This document shows, piece by piece, positions 9,386 through 16,536 of a stretch of 64,000 bases of DNA. The notes beneath the pieces are model-generated. The model did no database searches. It was given only the letters and a program-made list of their open reading frames with translations, and was not told where the DNA came from. Source of the stretch: Methanosarcina mazei S-6 (GTDB lineage: Archaea; Halobacteriota; Methanosarcinia; Methanosarcinales; Methanosarcinaceae); NCBI RefSeq assembly GCF_000970205.1, contig NZ_CP009512.1, positions 310,001 to 374,000 on the forward strand. The letters are read 5' to 3'. A program made the translations under genes and the position numbers. Within the stretch, counting starts at the first letter, position 1. Every line of letters starts with the position of its first letter.

Positions 9386-10014
9386 CTCCCTGTAAATGAA
9401 CCCCGGTTTATCTCTCTCATAAAGTCTGAATAATGAATGCTGGATGAGTTTTTTCCGGGCAATCCCTGAAACTTGGGCAAACTTTACAGGATAGATAAGA
9501 AGGTCTCTGCACGACCAGTATTCAGGCTTTCACAGGACATGGCCAGATTAAAAATCCACCCGAGGGTTAATTCAAAAATATCCTGTATTCAGCTAACCCG
9601 GAAACAATCCTTAAACGGAGTTCATAGCTGATTTAAAAAAAGAGTTTTAATTTTATTATTTAGACCTGGTTATCTGGATAACAACTGTTATCTTTTACTG
9701 CCTGCTGGTATACTGCTTACTTTTTACTGTTGTACTGCTCACTTTTTACTGGTATATTGTTTGCTTTTTACTGGTATACTGCTTACTTTTTACTGGTATA
9801 CTGCTTACTTTTTACTGGTATACTGCTTACTTTTTACTGGTATACTGCTTACTTTTTACTGGTATACTGCTTACTTTTTACTGGTATATTGTTCGCTTTT
9901 TACTGGTATATTGTTCGCTTTTTACTGGTATACTGTTCACTTTTATGCTCACCGGGCTCTATTCGGTTTAAGGGAGCTGGAAACCCGGTTAAAATTTCAG
10001 GTTCAGCAGGTAGT
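9386..10014. other. Intergenic region upstream of the NosD-like gene
   Basis: About 630 bases. The part near 9400-9690 is ordinary AT-rich spacer that should contain the promoter of the NosD-like/corrinoid operon. The part near 9691-9941 is the 22-bp tandem array. No gene is credible here: long plus-strand frames across the array are open in all three frames only because the 22-base unit lacks stops. Confidence 0.6.
9720..9941. repeat. 22-bp tandem array, about ten copies
   Basis: The unit CTTTTTACTGGTATACTGCT plus two bases repeats at exact 22-base steps from 9720 to 9918, with a degenerate copy before it. Inner copies are identical and outer copies differ by one to four bases (ACTGTTGTACTGCTC; TATATTGTTCG). 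There are no spacers, so it is not a CRISPR. It lies just beyond the end of the sensor gene. Confidence 0.9.
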
Positions 10015-11586
10015 TCAGGACAGGTCTGCCTGGATACATACCGGGGCTATATGGCTTACCACCTGGAGGGCAATGCTCTCAAGGAAGTTGCGGATATTCC
10101 ATGGAATCTTATCCAGAGTATGGGAAGCAAAGTTCAGGCTGCCTATGATTTCGTTGCTATATTTTAAAGGAATTACCGCAACTGCTTTTATCCCCTCTTT
10201 TCTTGCAGCTTCAGCCATTTTATCCGAGTAAAAATCCATTGAATAGATAGGTTTTTCAGCCCAGACCTGTTTTGCTTCATTTGAGTCTGCTTTAAACCTG
10301 GAAACTTTTTCTTTGAATTCTGGAGAGATGCCGCGGGATTGAACAAGGTTTATCTGGTCCAGGAGTTCATCCCTGATATATACGCCTCCGGCATCTATCC
10401 CGTTTATTTGCAGGCAGGCATCAAGTACCATATTAAGAATGGCATGGAGATTCCATGTCGTGTTAAGTTTTGCTCCAAGTTCCCTCTGTATTTCAAGCAT
10501 TTTCTGGGCTTCTTTTCTTTCGGTAATATCCACAACCAGGCCCTGAAGATGAGTTGCTCTGCCTTCTTCGTCCCTCTGGACAAAGACTCTTTCTTCTACC
10601 CAGAGCATTCTTCCCTCTCCTGTATAAATCCTGTATTCAATGCCGAAAGAACCCTGCCCCTCAGCGATGCTGCGTTTAAGGGTTTCATTAACCTTATTAA
10701 TGTCATCTTTATGTATTATATCCCCGTACAGCACCTTTCCTGATATGAAATCTTCTACCTTATACCCTAACTGGGTCACATTCTCTGAAACATATTCTGC
10801 AGGCAGGTTCTCTTTGTTCTCCCATAAAAAAGCTATAGCCTGGCTGTTGTTGATTATGGTTCTCAGCATGCTCTGCATTTCAATCGATTTACTGAGCGCT
10901 TCTTCTTTTTCTTTGTCTTCAGTTATATCAAGCACAAGCCCCTGAATGTGAGTTATCTCGCCTTCTCTGTTCCTCTGAATAAATGCCCTTTCATTAACCC
11001 AGCGCACGTCTCCGGCTTTTGTGAATATCCTGTATCCCGTATTGAAGTCAACTTCCCCTCTGCGTATTCGTGTTTTAAGTTCCTCTTTCACTCTGTTCCT
11101 GTCTTCAGGATGGATGATATCCCCGTAAAGGAAATTGCCGGAAATAAAGTCCTCAACTGTATATCCAAACTTAACAACATTTTCCGAAACGAATTCTGCA
11201 GGCCACTTTTCTTCATTTCTCCATAGAAAAACAACAGCAGGGCTGTTATTTACCACAGTCCGGATTGTTTCCTGCATCTTGAGGACAGAGAGCAAATCCA
11301 CAATTCCTATTGCTGCAACAACTTTTCCATCTTCGGAGAAAATAGGGGAAACGGCTACATTCCTGCCAAGGTACGTACCTCCCTTTGGGACTCCACGCAC
11401 AGTTTTACCGGTCCTGAGTACCTCTTCGAGTACAGGTCCCGTATAGTCTCTATCAATTATTTTTCCGTTTTCCAGGCGAAGCCCTTTCCGCTTTAAACTG
11501 CGGATAGTGGTCGGGAGCCCTACAAGAGAATGTACTGCTACGGCTATTGCTTCAAGCTCTTCTGGTCCTGCATCTTCGGATATCAA
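10015..11586 (-). CDS. DUF2111-PAS-PAS-GAF sensory protein
   Basis: A 523-residue soluble sensor. Residues 1-105 (SEDAGPEELEAIAVAVHS...GGTYLGRN...SEDGKVVAAIGIVD) match DUF2111, a domain found in methanogens. Two near-identical PAS/PAC units follow (about 108-230 and 235-362), each with NNS..FLW, ENV..GY.VEDFISG and a PAC end HIQGLVLDITE / HLQGLVVDITE. A GAF domain fills 375-515. There is no histidine kinase or DNA-binding domain, so it must signal by protein contact or small-molecule binding. The PAS pair arose by internal duplication. The start is unclear: TTG 11586 is the only plausible codon, with no close ribosome site, and the frame stays open upstream without an ATG. Confidence 0.8.
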   Translation of the reverse strand: MISEDAGPEELEAIAVAVHSLVGLPTTIRSLKRKGLRLENGKIIDRDYTGPVLEEVLRTGKTVRGVPKGGTYLGRNVAVSPIFSEDGKVVAAIGIVDLLSVLKMQETIRTVVNNSPAVVFLWRNEEKWPAEFVSENVVKFGYTVEDFISGNFLYGDIIHPEDRNRVKEELKTRIRRGEVDFNTGYRIFTKAGDVRWVNERAFIQRNREGEITHIQGLVLDITEDKEKEEALSKSIEMQSMLRTIINNSQAIAFLWENKENLPAEYVSENVTQLGYKVEDFISGKVLYGDIIHKDDINKVNETLKRSIAEGQGSFGIEYRIYTGEGRMLWVEERVFVQRDEEGRATHLQGLVVDITERKEAQKMLEIQRELGAKLNTTWNLHAILNMVLDACLQINGIDAGGVYIRDELLDQINLVQSRGISPEFKEKVSRFKADSNEAKQVWAEKPIYSMDFYSDKMAEAARKEGIKAVAVIPLKYSNEIIGSLNFASHTLDKIPWNIRNFLESIALQVVSHIAPVCIQADLS

Positions 11587-11865
11587 AGAACTAATTCTTT
11601 CACCCCCGGAAAGATCCTGATGTTTGAATTGAAATATAAGAACTCTTGAACAGGAGAAGGCATCAAACTGAAAATCAGACTCGAGATTTTTATATTATAT
11701 CTCTTGAGATATATAGTCACTTTTCATTTATATAATTGAGATTTCTCAAACCTTTCCAGAGTATCTTTTCTAAGTGTACATGCAGGAATAGATCGGAAGA
11801 CACTGGATGAACTGAAAAAAAGGATTTTTTATAGATTTTTTTAATCCCTAACTGGAAAAATAGTA

Positions 11866-11938
11866 TAGTCCTGAGCGGATTCGAACCGCTGTCCCGGGCT
11901 CCAAAGGCCCGAAGGATTGACCACTACCCTACAGGACT
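11866..11938 (-). tRNA. tRNA-Gln (UUG anticodon)
   Basis: On the minus strand the acceptor AGTCCTG pairs with CAGGACT, the anticodon stem-loop is CGGGC-CTTTGGA-GCCCG (anticodon TTG), and the T arm is AGCGG-TTCGAAT-CCGCT. The discriminator is A and CCA is not encoded. The length is 73 bases. Confidence 0.95.
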
Positions 11939-12103
11939 GCGCATGAAAGCTTTTACTTATAGCTTAATTCATGTACTTAATTTTTGTGCCATCTCGGGAC
12001 TTTTTTGTGAATTTCCTGTAAAATATCAATCATATTAAAAATCATATACTGGCGTTGAAATTTTTCATATAGCAATCTTTTTTGTTTCAAAAAAATTTTT
12101 TGT

Positions 12104-12309
12104 ATAATTAATTTAAAGTATTTTACATTATTAGTATATTATGGAGCTGGAAATGAAAGGTATGGTCGAATAGAGAAGTGTTAGCGGATTGTAAAATAAT
12201 TGCCCGGAGTTATCGGGTCCTGCTCTGGAACATGTTTGATGGGAGCATTGTTCAGGGCGGCTGGTTGGGGAATACGGCAAAGGATCACGGTGGCACCGGG
12301 CTTCTTCTT
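12104..12309 (+). ncRNA. Candidate small RNA unit A (with promoter)
   Basis: First and most divergent of four related units. The conserved promoter block ATAATTAATTTAAAGTA (12104-12120) ends about 20 bases before a conserved start region GGAGCTGGAAATGAAAGG (near 12141). A G-rich stretch GGTTGGGGAA (12263-12272) stands where the other units have hairpin loops. The unit ends with CACCGGGCTTCTTCTT (12294-12309), a T-rich stop. No protein frame is convincing. The RNA call rests on its similarity to the three other units. Confidence 0.4.
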
Positions 12310-12608
12310 GTATTAAGCATTCTACTGGTTCTAAACATTTATTGGTTTAAGCATTTTATTGGTCTAAGCATTTTATTGGTTCTAATTTGTAATCAATTAA
12401 TTTTCAGTTAATTATATCCCGTATTGTTCCGTTTTTATGTTGTTTCAAAATTATTTCTTTATTATCTAATTCCAACAGAATATTATCTAATTCCAACAGA
12501 ATACTTTTTGCTACGTTTTTTAATTAAAAATTACAAATGCCGCATATTTTATTCTTACTTTAAAACTTTTAATGCAATAATATAATTTGCTGTAGGACAA
12601 TTTTTAAC
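12310..12608. other. Spacer with short AT-rich repeats
   Basis: Non-coding. It contains TAAGCATTTTATTGGT-like repeats (12316-12382) and a duplicated 17-mer TATTATCTAATTCCAAC (12461-12498). It leads into the next small RNA unit. Confidence 0.5.
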
Positions 12609-12806
12609 ATAATTAATTTAAAATAACTTACGTTATAATTATATGTTGCAGTTGGGAAGCAATACAGGATAAACCAATGTAATCTGCCACCAAAAAACTG
12701 CCTGGAGCCGCTGGTATTCTCTTTGAATCAATATGCTTGGGGGAGCATAATTTGAAGAGGCTGTGTTGGGGGATGCAGAAACTTATGCGGCATCCGGGCT
12801 TTTTTT
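12609..12806 (+). ncRNA. Candidate small RNA unit B (with promoter)
   Basis: The promoter block ATAATTAATTTAAAATAA lies at 12609-12626, with a predicted start near 12646 (GCAGTTGGGAAG). Two hairpins carry the same eight-base loop TTGGGGGA: TATGC/GCATA (12732-12749) and CTGTG/TGCAG with two G-U pairs (12761-12778). A 3' stem GATGC/GCATC followed by seven Ts (12800-12806) looks like a terminator. Predicted transcript about 160 bases. No open frame of useful length. Confidence 0.55.
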
Positions 12807-13033
12807 ACAACCTTTTTACTCTTTTTCACTAACCTTTTCACTAACTTTTTCAATCTCTGCTTTCAGGAGAAGTAACCTCTGAGTTGAAAAAGCAATATAT
12901 TCATCCGCTATTCTTTTAATTTGCCTTTTTTCTCAGAAAGTAATGGTATTGCAATAATATTTAATATTGAATCCTTTTCAGGCGCTGAATTGTTTCATAA
13001 TAAAATATATTTCGCTGCGAAACAATTTTTAAT

Positions 13034-13255
13034 ATAATTAATTTAAAATAATCAAGAGTTAATTATATATTTGCAACCGGGAGTGAACAGATCGAACGAA
13101 TGAGTAATGGATGTGAATAAGTACAGGAATTGAGAATCTCTCGAAAGCTTTGATCCTGTTCTTGACCTGTTCTTGACTTATGCTCGGGGGCGCATATCTC
13201 TGGAACAAATGTATCGAGGACTACAGCCGGAACAAATGCTTTCGGGATTTTTCTT
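13034..13255 (+). ncRNA. Candidate small RNA unit C (with promoter)
   Basis: The promoter block (13034-13051) matches that of unit B at nearly every base, including the preceding ACAATTTTTAA. The predicted start is near 13073 (GCAACCGGGAG). One hairpin is visible, TATGC/GCATA with loop TCGGGGGC (13179-13196), in the same position as the loops of units B and D. The end is CGGGATTTTTCTTAC (13243-13257). No protein frame is convincing. Confidence 0.5.
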
Positions 13256-13487
13256 ACTCTGTCTCTGATTAATTCCTTCTTTGATTTTCCTTTTCGCTTT
13301 CTCTATCTTATTTTTGTCCTTTCCCCTGATTTTTTATTTCCTTATCTTTTATATCAATAAACGTAAAACCCCTGAGTCCTTAGCCCGGTGGTAATTCACT
13401 TTCCTTATATCTTTAATCTCCTATCTGTAATCTTCTTTTGAAGTTTTCAATATGGAATTAATTTTTTTCTGAATGAAAAATTTGGAG

Positions 13488-13681
13488 TAATTAATTTGAA
13501 ATAGTAATGATATAATGTTATATTTGTGGAGTTGGGAAGTGAGACGGGTATTAAAATGGAACTGCTTGGGGGCAATTGATCATGCTTCTGATTCAATATG
13601 CTTGGGGGAGCATATCTTCGGGGCTTGCTATGTTGGGGGACATAGTAACTAAAGGGCAATAGTGCCTCTAAGCTTCTTCTT
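13488..13681 (+). ncRNA. Candidate small RNA unit D (with promoter)
   Basis: The promoter block TAATTAATTTGAAATA begins at 13488 and the predicted start is near 13526 (GTGGAGTTGGGAAG). It has the clearest set of loops: a weak TGC-TTGGGG-GCA (13563-13574), a perfect ATATGC/GCATAT around TTGGGGGA (13596-13615), and a perfect CTATG/CATAG around TTGGGGGA (13628-13645). A 3' hairpin GGCA-ATAG-TGCC precedes CTTCTTCTT. The stretch TTCAATATGCTTGGGGGAGC is shared almost exactly with unit B. It ends just beyond the stop of the HicB-like gene on the other strand. Confidence 0.55.
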
Positions 13682-13691
13682 ACAACACTTT

Positions 13692-13946
13692 TTACTTCGG
13701 TTTTTTATCTTCGGTTTTTTTATCTTCGGTTTTTTTTCCCTTTACTTTAAATTTAGTCAAAAAAGGACGCTTGACCGGAAGGTCAATCCCTTCTATTTCA
13801 ATATAGAGCTCAACTGCTTCCTTTAGATTTGACACTGCTTCTTCAATCGTTTTTCCCTGGCTTGATATGTCCAGTTCCAGGCATGAGGATATGTACCAGT
13901 CACCCTTTTTCTGCACCTTCGCAGTTAAAGTAAACGTTTCTGTCAT
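13692..13946 (-). CDS. Orphan HicB-like protein
   Basis: An 84-residue protein of the HicB antitoxin / UPF0150 fold: FTLTAKVQKKGDWYISSCLE followed by DISSQGKTIEEAVSNLKEAVELYIE. The C-terminus is a short lysine-rich repeat (KKTEDKKTEDKK) that comes from a tandem DNA repeat. It lacks both the C-terminal DNA-binding domain of full HicB proteins and any HicA toxin next door. An antitoxin role is therefore doubtful; it may be a free-standing small binding protein. Confidence 0.7.
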   Translation of the reverse strand: MTETFTLTAKVQKKGDWYISSCLELDISSQGKTIEEAVSNLKEAVELYIEIEGIDLPVKRPFLTKFKVKGKKTEDKKTEDKKPK

Positions 13947-14111
13947 AATTTGTAATACTTCGGGATTATGTTAAATATTTCGCAGTTGGTCCCCTGTATC
14001 TGTCAATTTGTACTGCATAAAGCCTTCTGTTCCGTATATTCTCTTCTCATGGCAGTATGACTAAAGGTTATACCTTAAAGAAAGCAACAACTATTGACCA
14101 CATTATAAGAA

Positions 14112-14123
14112 AATTATATATAC
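14112..14123 (+). promoter_or_regulatory. TATA box of the MC1 gene
   Basis: AATTATATATAC lies about 48 bases before the chosen ATG. This predicts a transcript start near 14145 and a leader of about 25 bases carrying the TGAGAG ribosome site. Confidence 0.5.
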
Positions 14124-14170
14124 TTTCAACTTAATCACTCTCTAATAATATACTTTGAGAGATGACCTTT

Positions 14171-14455
14171 ATGGCTGACACACGAAATTTTGTTTTGCGA
14201 GATGTAGATGGCACGGAACATGGAGTTTTCACTGGAAAACAGCCTCGTCAGGCTGCTTTGAAAGCTGCAAACAGAGGTAAAGGAACAAAATCAAAACCAG
14301 ATATTATCCGTCTAAGAGAGCGCGGGACAAAGAAGATTCACGTTTTCAAGGCATGGAAGCAGGTTGTCGCAGCTCCGAAAAACAAGCCTGAATGGATGCC
14401 GGATAAAATCAGCAAACCTTTTGTTAAGAAAGAAAAAATAGAAACAATCGAGTAA
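14171..14455 (+). CDS. Chromosomal protein MC1
   Basis: A 94-residue DNA-bending chromatin protein that is abundant in Methanosarcina. The sequence starts ADTRNFVLRDVDGTEHGVF and contains the core KQPRQAALKAANRG and IRLRERGTKKIHVFKAW, a near-perfect match to known MC1. I chose ATG 14171 over 14162 because family members start directly with M-(S/A)-x-TRNF and the TGAGAG ribosome site is well placed. It is monocistronic and flanked by two HicB-like genes on the other strand. Confidence 0.97.
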   Translation: MADTRNFVLRDVDGTEHGVFTGKQPRQAALKAANRGKGTKSKPDIIRLRERGTKKIHVFKAWKQVVAAPKNKPEWMPDKISKPFVKKEKIETIE

Positions 14456-14707
14456 AATACATTTTTCTTCATATACCCTGGAAAACCGGGGACATTTCAT
14501 TTTTTTCAAAGCCCACGAGCATCTTCTTTTCCCTGGATATTTTTAATACTTTTTTCTGGATATGTGGTGATTTTTTTCCAGTAGACTTTTCTTTCTAAAT
14601 TATCCGCTTCAAGCTTAAAATGGGATTCTGTATTTTATAAGCGCTATTTTTCAGAACCCGGGGAATTTTGAGCCAGATGACAAAACGTTTCTTAGTAAAA
14701 AAATTTC

Positions 14708-14899
14708 TTAGTAATATACAATTTTCGAAAATCCCCTGGGCAGTTCTTCCCCCAGGAATTGTTCAACTTCTTTTTTCAGGTTTGTAACCGCTTCTTCGAT
14801 ACTTTCCCCTCTACAGACAATATCCGCCTCCGGGCAGATTGAAATATAGGTGTTCTCTTCTTTCCGAATAGTCACAGAAAAAGGAAAGTAAATTGTCAT
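14708..14899 (-). CDS. Small orphan HicB-like protein
   Basis: A 63-residue HicB/UPF0150-type protein: FPFSVTIRKEENTYISICPE, then DIVCRGESIEEAVTNLKKEVEQFL. It is a relative of the gene at 13692-13946 with the same fold but a different tail. No HicA toxin is adjacent and there is no DNA-binding extension. The start ATG 14899 has no strong ribosome site. Confidence 0.65.
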   Translation of the reverse strand: MTIYFPFSVTIRKEENTYISICPEADIVCRGESIEEAVTNLKKEVEQFLGEELPRGFSKIVYY

Positions 14900-15056
14900 A
14901 CCTTGAAATATTATTCAGTTTATTTTAAACATTTCGAGTCTGACATTCCTTATGTCTATTTTCGCTGATCTTTTCTTTCTGTTCTCCTCTACAAGCGCAG
15001 GGATTTTATACTTGTACATGTATCACTCCCAAAGTTTATGTTAATAGAACTCTGGA

Positions 15057-16346
15057 ATGTATGTTAACAGGCTTGCGGGATTTATGGTAGCTGACTCTTT
15101 TGTATATTCTTTTGTATCTTCGCCCGACCTTTCTGTACTCGTCCTTCTCTGTGTCCTTCTGCTTACCGCTCTCAGGCAGGTCGGGTCTTTAAGGTTGCAG
15201 ATCTGGCAGGTCATGACCCTTGGAGCCATTTCTGTGCTGCTTCTCGGGGAAATTTCACCTCAGGAAGCTCTCAGGGCAATAAACATAGATGTGCTCCTTT
15301 TTCTTTTCGGGGCCTTTTGTGTGGGGGAAGCACTTAACAGGAGCGGATATCTTGCCTGGATAGGAGGCCGGATTGTTTCAAGGGCAAAAAATACGGACCA
15401 GCTCGTTTTACTGGTAATCTTCTCCACAGGTCTTCTCTCCGCAGTCCTTATGAATGACACCCTTGCTATAATGGGTACCCCGCTGGTTTTGCGTTTTTCA
15501 AGGAAATACGGCGTGTCTCCCAAACTCATGCTCTTTGCCCTGGCTTTCGGGATAACCACCGGGAGCGTCATGAGCCCTATAGGAAACCCCCAGAACCTCC
15601 TGATCGCAATTGACGGAAATCTTGACTCCCCCTTTGTGGTATTTTTAAGCTCCCTGGCCGTACCTACTATGATAAATCTTGTGCTTGTTTATGCCGTTCT
15701 TAAACTCTTTTTCAGCAGCGAATTTGGGAAACCAGCTCTGATACACACCGACGAGCTTATTTCAGATCCCGAACTTGCGGAAATATCAAAAAAGGCTCTT
15801 TTCCTTCTGCTGGCTCTTATTACATGTAAAATTCTTCTCGTAGAGTTCTTGCCTGCCTGGGATTTCAGTTTGAGCTGGATTGCCCTTTTCTCGGCTTCTC
15901 CCATACTGCTCAGCAAAAGGCGGACTGAAGTTGTAAAAAATATTGACTGGGCAACCCTGGTCTTCTTTGTTTCCATGTTCGTGCTCATGGAAAGCGTCTG
16001 GATTTCCGGAACCTGTCAGGGACTCCTGTACAGAATGTCTCCGCAGTTAGGCTCAGTTCCCACTATCCTTGCACTCAGCATAGGACTCAGCCAGCTTATT
16101 TCTAATGTTCCCTTTGTTGCGCTCTACCTCCCTGCAATGGGGAGCGGTGTTTCACAGGGGCAGTTGATGGCGCTCGCTGCCGGAAGTACAATTGCAGGGA
16201 ATCTTTTGATTCTTGGGGCTGCAAGCAACGTTATTATACTCCAGAATGCCGAAAAAGAAGGTGAAACTTTCTCTTTTATGGAATTCGCTAAAATAGGGCT
16301 TTTAATTTCATTTTTAAATGCTATTATTTACTTTATATTTCTTTAA
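15057..16346 (+). CDS. SLC13/ArsB-type anion permease
   Basis: A 429-residue membrane transporter with about 11 helices of the ArsB/NhaD/SLC13 ion-transporter superfamily. The two re-entrant halves are recognisable by MNDTLAIMGTPLVLRFS and SPIGNPQNLLIA in the first half, and by ISNVPFVALYLPAMG and GAASNVIILQNAEK in the second. The substrate is not clear from sequence: arsenite, phosphate-like anions, dicarboxylates and sodium/proton exchange all occur in the superfamily. No arsenic gene is adjacent. Translation could start at ATG 15057 or at ATG 15084. Confidence 0.8.
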   Translation: MYVNRLAGFMVADSFVYSFVSSPDLSVLVLLCVLLLTALRQVGSLRLQIWQVMTLGAISVLLLGEISPQEALRAINIDVLLFLFGAFCVGEALNRSGYLAWIGGRIVSRAKNTDQLVLLVIFSTGLLSAVLMNDTLAIMGTPLVLRFSRKYGVSPKLMLFALAFGITTGSVMSPIGNPQNLLIAIDGNLDSPFVVFLSSLAVPTMINLVLVYAVLKLFFSSEFGKPALIHTDELISDPELAEISKKALFLLLALITCKILLVEFLPAWDFSLSWIALFSASPILLSKRRTEVVKNIDWATLVFFVSMFVLMESVWISGTCQGLLYRMSPQLGSVPTILALSIGLSQLISNVPFVALYLPAMGSGVSQGQLMALAAGSTIAGNLLILGAASNVIILQNAEKEGETFSFMEFAKIGLLISFLNAIIYFIFL

Positions 16347-16536
16347 ACTTTAAAAGCAATTATATTTACTTAAATGAAGCAAGGAAATTCGTTTTAACTT
16401 GAAATGCTGTTTTAATACCTATTAATCCTTTAACTGCTCTATCCAGCTGACCCTTTGAGTATATAAATCTCCCTAACTGTCCGATAAACTTGATATACTG
16501 AAAGCACATACATTTTTTTCGGGAAGATATCTTATC

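Noticed and set aside
9720-10231. Long plus-strand reading frames across the 22-bp array
   Set aside because: The unit is 22 bases without stops, so all three frames stay open; the products are low-complexity and then cross the antisense of the PAS/GAF gene.
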